Assembly (NCBI RefSeq): GCF_036711975.1
Contig: NC_091968.1
Coordinates: 15,934,001 to 15,998,000 of the forward strand
Length of the DNA: 64,000 nt
Direction: 5' to 3'
Origin: Onthophagus taurus
Taxonomy: Eukaryota; Arthropoda; Insecta; Coleoptera; Scarabaeidae
Part shown: in pieces, positions 21,953 through 32,795 of the stretch
How the letters are laid out: each line of letters opens with the position of its first letter
How positions within the stretch are numbered: position 1 is the stretch's first letter
Notes under the pieces: model-generated
Database searches by the model: none
The model's input: only the letters and a program-made list of their open reading frames with translations
Told to the model about the DNA's origin: nothing
Translations under genes and position numbers: made by a program

Positions 21953-24900
21953 ACGTTCAGAAATGGAATTTATATACTGTATTTGTAGAGATATAATACC
22001 TCGAATTTCTAACTTTTCACAATGACCAGCATGAGATTTAGACCTGAATAATTATATTATCCTATTTATTTTTTGTATTATAGTCGAGTACTGTGTACCA
22101 TCGAATTTTTGAACTTCGACGAGGAGCAAAACGCAGTCAAAAAAACAGGTACCAACATACTTCGCGCATTAGAAGCGAAAGTGGCAACCTTAAATATACG
22201 AAGTAATGATCTTGAAAAACTTACTTTCACTACTGATCAAGGCTCTAATATAAAAAAAGCATTGGAGCAATATTCGCGCATTAACTGTATTGCTCATGTT
22301 CTGAACCTGATTTTAACACATACATTCAAGAACACAGTACTGGAAGAAGTAGCTCCTCGTATTTTACAGTTAATCAAACGTTGTAAATCTTTAGCAGAAT
22401 ACCTTAAACGGAGTGGTATCTGTCAGAGGTTGGACACGACAGTTAGGCAAGAGTGCAGTTCACGATGGAACACAAAATTTGACATGTTACTTTCGATTCG
22501 AAAAAATTTTAACACTATTGAAAAAATATTAGAAGAAGCAAAAGAAGAATATCGTCTTCATGGAATTGAAAAATATCTCTTAGATAGATTAATTCTATTG
22601 TTTTCCCTGTTTACACCCCTTTAAAACGGCTACATTACTGTTTGAAGCGGACAAAAAGCCTACCATTCATTTAGTACTACTACACATGCATATTTTGAAA
22701 GAAAACCTAATACAACTACAGAATGATGAAACAGTTACCGATGTTCAAGCGGTTATTCGTCATTGTTTAGATAATGTTTTTGACATAAAATTTCAACCAC
22801 ATCGCATTTATAAAATAGCTGCATTTTTATGGCCCAAATACAAACAACTACGGTTTCTGGATAACAATACGCGTGAAAAAATTTATACTCTTGTAAAGCA
22901 TGAACTAAACTGTATACTCGAAAATCCTGAAAGTTCTTCTGCCACAATTTCATCTTCTTGTGACTACCAAGACATAGAACTTTATGCCAATGCGTCGGAT
23001 TGCAGTGATGCAGAAAATGACGTAGAGTTCTGTGATAAATATAAGGATATTTATGTTGACAACGATAATAATTGGCAGTCACAAGTTAATGTTGAAATGG
23101 AGCTGTACAAAGGAAGTCGGGCCACTGACCGAAATGTATTACGATGGTGGCGAAGTCATGAAAAGGATTTCCCTTTACTCCACCAACTTGTACGAAAAAT
23201 CTTAAGCATTCCTGCTTCTAGCGCCTCAAGTGAACGGGCGTTCAGTTCCGCAAACAGAGTGCTAGAAGATAGGAGAAGTAATCTGAAGGGAGATAATGTC
23301 GATGCCATACTGTTTCTACATTCCGCAGGAAAGGATTAACGTACAAACCAAAACGCAGTGGAAGATAAGTTATTTATTTCTTTACTTATTCATACTTATT
23401 TACTTTCTATAGACGTTATTATTGTATAGAATAAACTACATAATAGAAAAAAAAATGTTTTGTTACATTCTGTTTTTATGTAATGTGTACTTTCTGTTTT
23501 GAATTTGTCTAATGTCCCATTTCTCACCCTCCTATAAATGTCTCATACAATATACATTTCTTCAGCATAAACAAAATATCGCCGATGTATACTCGCCGAT
23601 ACCGATTCTAAACGATGCCGATTACTCTTATACTCGCCGATGCCGATGCGAAACGATGCGAGTACAGAAATGCGTGATGCGTACAAGTACACACGAGATA
23701 ATCGTATCACTCGTCTAACGAGTATTCGTACTTGTATTCATACGATGCTGTACGTACTCGTGCAGTGCTCTACTGTCTGATCAAGATGAACACTACAGCA
23801 GTCAAGATGAAGAATCACTGTTTGGAGACGTCTATCTTTCTGATGAATATCAATGTGAGTCGTCAGTAGATTCTGAATCATCATCGAAGAGGACATCTTC
23901 CAAATTACGTAAGAAAAGGCACAAGAAACATCCCCCGAAGAATGGAGAAAAACGTCAAAAACACCCAATTACAGGTAACGAACCGTCGACAAGTGCAACG
24001 GGTGCGGAAACTTCAAGTAATGTTTCAACTGAGGCGCAACATGTTGCTGACGTTATTGAAACTGTAATTGCAAATATGACTCAAGACTCTGACTCTGATT
24101 CCGATTAAACTCTTTTACCGTCAACCACTGAAATAAATGGAAATTATTGAACAACGCAACTATTGTTCAATAATTTCCATTTATTTCATTTATAAAATGT
24201 TCTTTGTTTTTCTTGTATGTTTATTATGTGTCAATAAATAAAATTCCTAATGAAATGTATGTCTAAGTAAAAAACAAAAAATAATACAAATGTGGGTTAC
24301 TTTATCTTTCCTGGCCACGTAGCACCGCTTTGTTTCTCATCTCCACAGGCCAAAAGTCTCTGGACCGCCAGGCCGCGCAATTTCGAACTCCATTGATTTC
24401 ATATTGCAGTGAGAGACCGTTGCGGAACTACACAGCCAAATCAAGTATGGGTACATGCGAGGCCACATTGGTCTCACCTGGCTAGAAAGTCAAAAGTATA
24501 TGCGAGACCACGTTGGACTCTTGTGGCACTCAACCTGTTAAGGAATATAACGTTAAAAGACACTACGAAACAAAACACAATGATTATTTGAAATTCGATA
24601 AAGAAGTGAAACAATCGAAGCTCCAGGAATTAAAGTCACAATTAAGAACTCAACAAAAAATGTTTGGTTCAGCTTTACAGCAACCTTTCAATATTGTTAA
24701 GGCAAGCTATTCTGTTTCATTCTTGATAGCAAAAAAAATGAAAACATTTTCGGATGGTGAATTTGTGAAAGAATGTTTGGAAGCTGTAGCAAAAGATATT
24801 GTTCCTGATAAAAGTAAACTATTTTCGAATATAAGTCTGTCCCGGCAAACAGTGTGTCGTCGAATTAATGACATTTCAAATGAAATTATTGTAAAACTGC

Positions 24901-26839
24901 GCGATCGAATTCGAGATTTCAAATGTTTTTCCTTAGCATTCGACGAAAGTACAGACATTTCAGATACAGCTCAACTTGTAGTATTCGTTCGTGGAATAAA
25001 TGAATCATTTGAAATAACTGAAGAAACGTTAAGCTCGATAAGTTTGAAAGATACTACAAAAGGTGAAGATATTTTCCATGCTGTTGAAAACTGTTTACGC
25101 GAAAACAACTTGGGTTTGGAAATTCTTACAGGAATATCAACAGATATTATATTTCGGTAAAATAGAATCCAAGAACAAAACTCATAATTGCTGTAAAAGA
25201 GATGATTTATTTATAATCCACTGTTTGATTCACCAACAAAATATATGTGCCCAAGTATTATAGATGAATCATGTTATGCAAGTAGTCATAAAAACAGTTA
25301 ATTACATTCGATCACATGCACTTCCTCACCGACAATATAAGGAGTTCCTGAAAGAATTGGATTCTGAATATGGTGACGTAGTATACTTCAGTCATGTCAG
25401 ATGGTTAAGTCGCGGAAGATGTTTACAGCGATTTTATGAGTTACGTCAAGAAATTGATTTGTTTATGAATGATAAGCAAATACCAGTACCAGAATTAAGA
25501 AATGATGAATGGTTATTGGATTTATGCTTTTTAGTGGATATTGTCGAAAAACTCAATCAAAGATAATTTAATAATCGATATGTTTAATCACATCAAAGCA
25601 TTTCAGAAGAAATTATTGTTATTTGAATCTCAATTGAAAAATAATAACGTTCAACACTTTCCATTGTTAAAAGATTTGAAAAATTCAAAATGTAACAATT
25701 ACATTAAATATGCAAAAGAAATAAGAAAACTTGCAGCTGCTTTTGAGAGTCGTTTCATTAATTTGGACAAATACAACAAAATATTTGAAATATATTCATC
25801 TCCCTTTCATGTTGAGGTCGAGTCGGCCCCAGAATATCTCCAAATGGAACTGATTGACTTACAATGCAATAGTCAGTTAAAACAAATTTTTGAAACGATA
25901 GAATCTAAAATAGATTTTTATAACATTTATATCAGAAAAGAAAAATTTTCAAATTTGAGAAATTTGGCACAAGTTGTGAGTGCTTTTGGATCAACTTATA
26001 CCTGTGAATCGTTTTTTTCAAAATTAAAATTCACCAAACATAAATCACGATAGAACTTGACAGACGAAAACCTACAACACCAATTATGATGTGCAAATAC
26101 CCGCATAGATATAGATTTGCTAAAGTTAAGTGAAAGAGTTGAAAAACAAATATCTCACTAATTAAATAAAATATAATTATTGTTAATCATTTTATTATTA
26201 TATTATCTATGTTTATCCATCATATCTTTGAGTAATAATAAAAACAATAACAATAAATCATTCTGTTTTAAATATTTACTCAAAAAATTTTTTATGCGGC
26301 CCGCGAGATTATAAAATATTTTCAAAGTGGCCTGCAAGATCGTTTTGGTTGGCCACCCCTGATCTAAATATACCAACCAGATTAAAATATGCTACGCCAG
26401 AATTCATTTATATGGTTAGATTGTATAAAACTTGTCAAATTGTATTTCCAGAAATCCTCAAAAGAAAAATCACTTTTTCAAATTTTGTAGAAATTATTGA
26501 AAACAATACTTCATTAATTTTAAATTTTCATATGACCATATGGCTAACATTAAAAAACAATAATTTTACAATTTTACTCATTATGTGCACATAATTGGGC
26601 AGTAGACCTTAACAAAATTTTGAATAAAAAAGACTTGATACAAGAGAAACGATCCAATATACAAAAAAGCAGTGTCTTATTGGTCTAAGTAACAATAAAA
26701 CTGTTGAACTGTTTATTTATTAGTTTTTTATTTTCCTTAGCACTAGATTCTATAATAAAAAATAATTTCTTTTATTTTTTTTTCGGTTAATAAATCAATG
26801 TTTTGTTTCATTGGCCGTAAAACAATGACAGAAAGAAAT

Positions 26840-27457
26840 TGATTTTTAAAATGTTACGAATTAATTTAAATGGATAACTACATTTAAATTTTCGTGCCAT
26901 GACAAATTAGTCGGGGAGAAACTCTGAAGGTGGCGTAAAACGCGGTTTTCTTTATTTATTTTAAGTTGCCTATCTCTATCCTCTATTATCTCTGCCGGAA
27001 CCTGCTCGAAGACAACTACGAACTTTTATTTACGATACGATTATTTATTATTCATATTATATTCCATCTGTAAACTACTGCAAATATATTGTTATTGTTG
27101 AATATTACAGCACTCTTTCATTCCTGTCCACGGCCCTGATAACAAGTCGACAACGGGAGTTCGAACGGGTGTGGTGTAAGCCAGATTTTTGGGAAGGAGG
27201 TTTTTGTTTTCAATTTATTTTTGGGTCGATTCTGTTAGATTTTGTAGTTAACCGTAAAAATCAAATTGTGACTTAAGGATTAACAGTGGGGTTTTAAGTT
27301 TGTACTTTTTAAATGGCTGGTATACGTCGTAAATAATTTTAAAGTTATCGCTCATTTAATTAGTAACACATTTGAAAGTTATCGTTCGTTTTAATTCTAT
27401 AATTCAATAGTTATTATTCATTATATTATGTAAAAACTTTAAAAGTTAGTTTGGTAT
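26840..27457. other. No gene seen
   Basis: This AT-rich stretch between the P relic and the next transposon has no frame I can support. A segment near 27100 (GCACTCTTTCATTCCTGTCC) has the look of LTR-derived sequence, but no partner was found. Confidence 0.4.
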
Positions 27458-27716
27458 AATTGAAGACCTTGCTGCAAGAAAGAGGTAAGTCCATTTTGAA
27501 CAAAATGGAGTAAAGTCCACCATTACACCAACTTAGCTATTCCCCATTGTTTGGTGCAAGAAAGATTCACACACAGTAATAGTTGGTTGCCTAATTGCTA
27601 TGTAGGACTTACGCGCCCAAACTTATTTGGTGCAATAATGATGTAAGTCCGGACTTGCATCTTTCTTGCGCCAATTAAAGCCTTTCATTTCTAACCTCAA
27701 AATAAGTTTATATCTA

Positions 27717-29440
27717 CAGGGTGTCCCAGACCACCCGTACCAGCCGATTTATTCGGAAACGGTGAGTCCTAGAGAGTTGAAATAAAAAATTCGTCAACTA
27801 AAGCAGACACCCTCCTTCTAGATAGTGTGTTACGACCGACCAACAACAACCGGAAGTGGGTGCAATTGAGTAGTACTTTAATATTTTATATGTAAAGAGG
27901 GGTCAATTACGACATCATCGTAAAGAACTCTTCAATAGAAATCTCTTTTGCTTGAAAAAAATTTTTATATTGCTAATCGTTTTCGAAATAATCCACCCTA
28001 ATTGTTGGTACTTTTTACCGGTGTTATTTAAGTTGACAAATAGATGTCGCTATTCGTCGTTTTGAAAAATCGTGTAATTTAGAAATGGCTGGTTAATAAC
28101 AAGAAATTGTTTTTACTAACAAAATGAATAAAATAACAAGGAGTTTTTTTTACCACAGAAGAATATTACAAAACACTAAATAATAAAACTTAATAAATTA
28201 AAAATTATAAAAAAAAAATAAAATTATTTAATTGTTATTGACAGAACGTCAACTTTGTGAAACTAGCAGTTATCAATTCTTCGTATTTATCTTGAACAAC
28301 TAATTAGAATTTTATTTAAACATCAACATGCCTTTCAACAATGAAGAAGCGTATGACATGTTGATGTTATTGGGGGAATGCAGACAAAATTTTCGGGCTG
28401 CCGAAAGATTGTATGCCGAGCGCTTTCCTTACCGACCACAGCAAAGTCGTCATGTCTTCAGTCGTCTTGCTTGTAGAGTTAAGCGATTTGGGGTAGTTCG
28501 TCCTAATCACAACATCAGACACAGAATAAAAAGAACCGTGCAAGACAATCGAACAGCGGAGGTAATAGCCGGTGTTGAGTTATACCCTCATTTATCCGTC
28601 CGTGATATGGCAAGGGAATTCGATATCACCAAGAGCTCAGTCCAACGGATATTAAAAGAAAATAAATTTTACGCTTATCATGTAAATCTTTGCCAAGAAT
28701 TAAGAGATCAAGATTTTAATAACCGATTACAATTTTGTAATTGGTTATTAGGCCAAACTCAATTTTTTCATCGGAATATCCTTGGGACAGATGAAGCGAC
28801 ATTTAAAAGTAATGGGCAGTTAAACCTGCACAATGCCCACTACTGGTCAGAAGTTAACCCCCATTGGATGGTTGAAATGAACAATCAAAATCTGTGGTCT
28901 CTAAATGTGTAGTGCGGGATTTTGGGCGACACCATAATTGGGCCCTTTTATTTTGATGGCACTCTCAATGGTCGCAGGTATGCGGAATTTCTTGCTGGCA
29001 CATTGCAGCATGATTTGTTGGGTGACATTCCACTAGCAATAAGGAGGAGATTGTGGCTACAACAAGATGGCTGCCCAGCACATTATGCTGCGGTATCTCG
29101 TGCGATTTGTGACCAAAAATTCCCTGGGCGATGGATTGGAAGAGGAGGTTGTGTGGCGTGGCCAGCACGATCACCCGATTTGACCCCTCTTGATTTCTAT
29201 CTTTGGGGTCGACTTAAGAATTTAGTTTATAAACATCGACCAACAACAAAGGAAGAAATGAAGAACAGAATTCAAGAAGCGTGTCAGAATTTAAGTGCAA
29301 GAGAAATTTTAAATGCGGTAGATAGTGTAAAGCTCCGGCTTGACAAATGTGTTGCTCAAAATGGTAGACAATTTGAACATTTATAAGCTTTATTATCTTG
29401 ATTTTGTTAATTTTTTATTAGATTGAGCGTTTTGTGTCGT
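27717..29440 (+). mobile_element. DD41D mariner-like element (copy 2), 3' end lost
   Basis: CAGGGTGTCCCAGACCACCC begins at 27717 after TA. No inverted partner occurs after the stop at 29386; DUF7869-like coding sequence is already readable from about 29482. The 3' terminal repeat therefore appears deleted. Confidence 0.72.
28328..29386 (+). pseudogene. Mariner-like DD41D transposase with one nonsense codon
   Basis: The protein starts MPFNNEEAYDMLMLLGECRQ, has a helix-turn-helix (SVRDMAREFDITKSSVQRIL) and a DDE_3-type core: D in LGTDEATF, D in LQQDGCPAHY and D in LTPLDFYLWG. The last two are separated by 41 residues, the spacing of the DD41D (rosa/Visitor) group of Tc1/mariner. It is one base from intact: a TAG at about 28909 replaces the Trp expected in SLNVWCGILG, and the frame continues unchanged to HFEHL-like QFEHL at the end. 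Total length would be 352 residues, normal for the family. Confidence 0.88.
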
Positions 29441-31080
29441 TTTGTCGTCCAAATAGCACAGTGACAGTGAAAGAGAACCTTTTAGCTCTGGCTCTTCTGA
29501 TAATTACGAACCGGAAAACAGTTCAAATTCGAGCAGTGACGAAAATCAGGAAACAGCTGCGGTTCAAAGATGCAAACGACAGAAAAAGAGCCATCCAGAA
29601 ATGTGGAAAAGAAACATACGAAAAAAAAACTCGCATCCGGAGAAGAGCATATAAATTCAGTTAACAAGCTGGTTGCTGCAAGAACAATCGGTAAAGACTG
29701 CAAATGTAGAAAAAAGTGTTTTTTTAAAAGTGAATCAAGAAAAACAACAACAAATTTTGCAAAAATTTAATGAATTGGGTGAACACTCCGTGCAGAATCA
29801 GTACTTAGCAGGACTTGTAACGTCTACGGTCCCTGTAAGATCGCGACCTCGTACTGGAAGCAGAAGAGCCAAGTCTGCTTCTAATAAATATAAGGTAAAG
29901 TCGGTTTTATGCTAATATTTTTATAATAACTTTGGGCAATATTATTCAGATTCGTCTTGGTCAAGAAGTGTTTGATGTTTGTAAGAAGGCTTTCTGTGCA
30001 CTTCACGGTGTGTCTGCAAAACGAGTAGAAAATATTGCAGCAAATTTGGCAAAGCCTTCTACTCTAACTTTACCTGGAGATATGAGTGAAATCGTTGAAT
30101 CTATTCACACGCATATAACAGAATTTCCAAAACGAAAATCACATTACAGTCGGTCTAAAAACAATGGAAAATACTACCTCTCGCCTGAACTCAATATTCG
30201 CACACTTTATACGTTATATCTGTCAAAATTTGAACCAAACATGTACAAGTTAATACAGGAAAATCAAGATCGATCCCCTGATTTTAAACTAGCCGTTACC
30301 TATGACTTCTATTACAGGTATTTCAAAGCAAATTTTGCAAACTATCACTTTGGGCATCCAAGATACGACACCTGCCAGCTTTGCGATACTTTGGCGAACA
30401 AGAAAAAGTTAGTTCATACAGACGCAGAATTGAATGAGATAGAAGCACAGCTAACATTGCACCAAAATAAGGCCAAGACATTTTTTGATGACCTCTCGCA
30501 AAAAACGTCGAGTGCTCTTGAAGATCCAAAAGTCGATACTCTTAGCTTTGACTTCCAGCAAAATGCTCCGCTTCCTAAGGTGCCATCTGGTGACGCATTC
30601 TATCTTCGAAAACTATGGATATACAACTTCTGTATTCATTCTGCTAAGCTGCAAAAATCTACGTACTATGTCTATGATGAAGTGACCGGTAGAAAAACCC
30701 CAAATGACTTCATTGAAAATGTGTTAGATAAGACTGTAAAGGTGCTATACCTTTTTTCAGATAACTGTGCCGCTCAAAATAAGAATCATAGCCTTACGCA
30801 ATATCTATATTGTTTGGTTCAAAATGGCAGATTCGAAAAGATTGTGCACCGCTTCCCAGAACCCGGTCACAGTTTTTTGCCATGTGACCGATCATTTGGG
30901 AGAACTGAAAAATACATTCGAAAAGTTGAACGGATCTACACACCCGAAGAACATATAAATCAGTTAAAAAAATCTTCAAAAAATGTCCATGTCGTTGCCG
31001 TTACTCAAGATATTATTCTTAACTACGTCCACACTTTAGCTCTGTCTTTCAAAAAAGTTGTAATGGATAACAACAAGCAG

Positions 31081-31694
31081 GGGGGCGTAATGGCTCAGGG
31101 GGGCGTAATGGCTCAGCGTGTTAGCTCTCGGGTTAACACGCAGACGTCCCGGGTTCAAACCCCGGTGAAAGCACGTTGAGTCGCCCCCCGTCCTTCGGAG
31201 GGGACGTTAAGCCGTCGGTCCCGGCAACCAGTCGTCAATCTCTGGTTGTCGTTAGCAGCACGCATGTGTGTGAGGCTTGACTTTATAGGGACGAATGCGC
31301 GTGAGCGCTCTCTGACCCCACGCCCACGCTGATCGGACCTGCGCCAGGCCGTTGAGCAAGTCGTGCGCTCCGCCAAGACGTTGAGCTAGCCGTGCGCTCC
31401 GCCAGGTCGTTGAGTGAGCCGTGCGCTCCTCCGCCAGAACGTTGAGCTAGCCGTGCGCTCCGCCAGGTCGTTGAGCTAGCCGTGCGCTCCGCCAGGCTGC
31501 GGCCGAGATGAAGTGTGGGTCCGGGGGGTTGGGGCGGCGGTAACTCGTCATTGGCAACGAGTAAGCGGTATCGTCACCTAACGAGATACCTTCTCATTCC
31601 ACCTCAAGCCTCCAAGGGAGAATGCACAAGGGGCCCGATGGGGCCTAAGTGCGAGCGTAAAAATTACGCACTCCACGCTTACATACATACATAC
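31081..31694 (+). mobile_element. tRNA-derived SINE with internal minisatellite
   Basis: The 12-bp duplication AACAACAAGCAG flanks it (31069-31080 and 31695-31706). The head has tRNA-type promoter boxes: TGGCTCAGCGTGTTAG (A box) and GGGTTCAAACCCC (B box). The first 19 bases (GGGGGCGTAATGGCTCAG) are present twice in tandem. The body has GGACGTTAAGCCGTCGGTCC, then five copies of a unit of about 29 bp (GTTGAGCTAGCCGTGCGCTC). The tail is (ACAT)n. It is far more GC-rich than its surroundings and lies in exon 2 of the DUF7869-like gene. Confidence 0.85.
31345..31497 (+). repeat. Minisatellite in the SINE body, about 29 bp x 5
   Basis: The unit GTTGAGCTAGCCGTGCGCTC + CGCCAGGTC repeats five times with small changes, including one 3-base insertion near 31430. 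Confidence 0.85.
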
Positions 31695-32559
31695 AACAAC
31701 AAGCAGAAAAAATTTGCCATATCCAAACAGAGAATTTTTGAGTATGATTCTCAATCGACTGATGTTAAGTGCAGCATATCAACCGGCATGATCATATTTT
31801 CCTATTTTGATATCAGAAAGAAGAATCAGACGCTTCCGTTTCTTCTACCAAGTGTTGAGGATCGAGCATATGACTCGACATTTTGTTTAAAGAAACTCAA
31901 ATATGACAATGTTATGACCCTTGTTCGAAAATATGTTCCCGAAAATGCGCTGTAGAACAACCTGGCGACGAAAGAAAACTTTAAATATTTCAGAAATTTT
32001 AACATTTCTAAGTTTATGTTAGAAATATTATTAGGTTTAGATCGTTCTAAAATAAATAAAACTTTTTTTAATACAATAATTTTTTTTAATAGTTTTACTA
32101 ACATGTTCATAGAATTACAAATTTTGGGAGCAAGAAGGAGGTAAGTCCACTAGATTTATTTTACCCGTCAGTAGTCGCGCCGGGTCTACTAGACCCAGTG
32201 AAGCTTTATAAAGCTGTTACAAGCCTATAAGGGCCGGTTTTATAAAAGTAGACGTTGACCGCCGGTTATCAAACCTCCGGTTGAGCAGTTAACCGAAGGT
32301 TGAACATCGATACGTTTTATGACAGGATTTTAACCTCCGGTTTATTAGCTTGCCGTCAACCGGCCGCGGTCAATGTTGGCTGCACTGCGCGCCAACTCTC
32401 AACCAATGAAATGCGTGCATTCGAAAACGTAAAGACACACGTGTTTACGTTAACCTAACCTAACTTTCGACGTAGATCATTTTGCGAGCGATTATTTTAT
32501 TTTATTTTTTTGCGATGTTTTATATAAAATAATTCTCTTTATATAATTAAAAACAAATT

Positions 32560-32795
32560 GTATAAGTACGAAGGCTTTCACGGCCGGTGTAAATTGAACT
32601 AAAATTAGAACTAAAACTAGAACTAACACTAGAAACCTTCTTCAGAAACTGGTTCGAAGTGATCTTCGAACTTCGAACCAATTTCTGAAGAAGGTTGCAA
32701 CATGGCATCCGAAACGTCAAACCTTTTATTAAAAGACGCACGGCAAAACCCGAAAGTTTCTAGTGTTAGTTCTAATTTTAGTTTAAAAAACAAAT
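32560..32795. repeat. Penelope/retrozyme-like fragment inside the MITE
   Basis: ACGAAGGCTTTCACGGCCGG opens a segment whose two sides are inverted: ACTAGAACTAACACTAGAAA on the left and TTTCTAGTGTTAGTTCTAAT on the right, with AACCTTCTTCAGAAA and TTTCTGAAGAAGGTT inside. The right inner part carries a hammerhead-like core. Confidence 0.55.
32685..32718 (+). ncRNA. Hammerhead ribozyme-like motif
   Basis: CTGAAGA is followed by a 6-bp stem with one T-T mismatch (GGTTGC with GCATCC, loop AACATG) and by GAAACGTC. The layout is the same as at 21843-21876, although the stem bases differ. Covariation between the two supports a real RNA fold; activity is not shown. Confidence 0.5.

Larger units (their letters stand above)
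20927..23339 (+). pseudogene. Hermes-like hAT transposase, spliced, with two single-base shifts
   Basis: Exon 1 starts at 20927 (MSILEKIKSGEYITKEAPGK) and gives a BED finger (VICVKCEHIFKY... NLTKHRC). A shift in the A-run near 21220-21230 moves the frame to TQDLRSFAAVSGSGFKDLA, which ends at a GTAAAG donor after LLEK (21473). Exon 2 starts at 21539 after TATACAG (GWCAATTDMWTENKKQ, the first catalytic D). The next exon starts at about 22081 after TTATAG (SRVLCTIEFLNF) with TTDQGSNIKKAL and ECSSRWNTKFDMLL. An extra base near 22618 shifts the last part, which ends with WWRSHEKDFPLLHQLV and SSERAFSSANRVLED, the hAT dimerisation domain. The element is close to intact apart from these indels and a palindromic insert in the second intron. 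Confidence 0.9.
20627..23772. mobile_element. hAT element of the Hermes/hobo type
   Basis: TAGAGCACTGCACGAGTAC at 20627 and the exact reverse complement ending at 23772 form the terminal repeats. CTGTCTGA is duplicated on both sides (20619-20626 and 23773-23780). Both subterminal regions are dense in CGCCGATGC, CGAGTAC and CGATGC motifs (20660-20810 and 23580-23760), likely transposase sites. It is nested inside the piggyBac frame. Confidence 0.94.
20565..24108 (+). pseudogene. piggyBac N-terminal acidic region only (split ORF)
   Basis: The frame starts MYSYEEEQKRLTKLWQE, the same kind of start as the intact piggyBac protein at 33454 (MNTYEKEQERLLRLWAE). It is interrupted after VLSD by the hAT at 20627 and resumes at 23773 with QDEHYSSQDEESLFGDVYL. 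It continues through a basic stretch (KLRKKRHKKHPPKNGEKRQK) to SDSDSD and a stop at 24106. The joined frame would be about 130 codons with no internal stop. The catalytic domain is absent, so this is a deletion derivative rather than a transposase. Whether the short protein is made is unknown. Confidence 0.7.
20303..24537. mobile_element. Non-autonomous piggyBac element
   Basis: The ends CAGGTTGAGTGCCACC and GGCACTCAACCTG lie directly inside TTAA on both sides (20299-20302 and 24538-24541). It contains only a short acidic N-terminal coding region, split by a Hermes-type hAT. Without that insertion the element would be about 1.1 kb. No DDD core is present. Confidence 0.9.
20172..26160 (+). pseudogene. 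hAT transposase, GTF2IRD2/ZBED-like
   Basis: The start MSAKKRKIVDENRRYSDEWE and CLICKTVAVF are followed, after the 4.2-kb piggyBac, by KEYNVKRHYETKH, completing a C2H2 BED finger in frame. The catalytic region has SLAFDESTDISDTAQLVVF (24930s). The central insertion domain holds IHCLIHQQNICAQ and HVRWLSRGRCLQRF, and the C-terminal dimerisation region has STYTCESFFSKLKFTKHKSR. Frameshifts or stops near 25150, 25261, 25563 and 26050 make it defective. Family members make RNase H-fold DDE transposases and gave rise to several vertebrate domesticated genes. Confidence 0.88.
19629..26361. mobile_element. hAT element of the GTF2IRD2/ZBED type
   Basis: The ends are CAGGAGTGGCCAGCCCGCGG and its partner ...TGGCCACCCCTG at 26361, with GCGGCCCGC motifs inside both. 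The 8-bp duplication ATCTAAAT is perfect (19621-19628 and 26362-26369). It is inserted in the P-element transposase and is itself split by a piggyBac element in its BED zinc-finger exon. Confidence 0.93.
17690..26700 (+). pseudogene. P-element transposase, broken
   Basis: The longest piece (17733-18602) gives NDKCLALILYKQSPQAYRLF, LLFDEMAIQ, and TVTDQGSTNVAAINYL, matching the RNase H-like region of P transposases and the longer relative at 38549. Further pieces follow: 18832-19038 (KIIKFFDNLFDSVN...), 19356-19628 (TYVAGYICKKLRK, CEDCKKNL) and, after the hAT, 26362-26590 (IPTRLKYATPEFIY). Several stops and shifts interrupt it. P transposases use GTP as cofactor and carry an N-terminal THAP zinc finger; no THAP exon was recognised. 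The frame crosses the hAT site exactly when one copy of ATCTAAAT is removed. Confidence 0.82.
17430..26840 (+). mobile_element. P-element relic (copy 1), split by a hAT
   Basis: P-type transposase sequence occupies about 17430-19628 and resumes at 26362-26700. Between them lies a 6.7-kb hAT with its own 8-bp duplication. Both outer limits are approximate because I could not identify the P terminal repeats; the left limit is where the mariner frame is lost. Confidence 0.65.
29482..31955 (+). pseudogene. DUF7869-like candidate transposase, copy B
   Basis: Exon 1 (about 29482-29894) gives an acidic Ser-rich start, then KSHPEMWKRNIRKK and KDCKCRKKCF; two small shifts break it. It ends at a GTAAAG donor. 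Exon 2 (29950-31080, after TTATTCAG) is a clean frame of more than 370 codons. It contains IRLGQEVFDVCKKAF, HGVSAKRVENI, KRKSHYSRSKNNGKYYLSP, FGHPRYDTCQLCD (zinc-like), DFQQNAPLPKV, LFSDNCAAQNKNH and RFPEPGHSFLPCDRSFGRTEK. A SINE interrupts it at 31081 and the end (KFAISKQRIFEYDSQ... to ENAL) is at 31707-31955. It is the best preserved member of the family here. Transposase function is inferred from its position inside inverted repeats and the three conserved acidic blocks. Confidence 0.72.

Noticed and set aside
31100-31180. A functional tRNA gene
   Set aside because: Only A and B boxes are seen; the acceptor stem does not pair as a tRNA and the sequence runs on into the SINE body.
31081-31640. 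GC-rich island as rRNA fragment or promoter island
   Set aside because: tRNA-type boxes, tandem units, (ACAT)n tail and 12-bp duplication identify a SINE; no rRNA motif was recognised.
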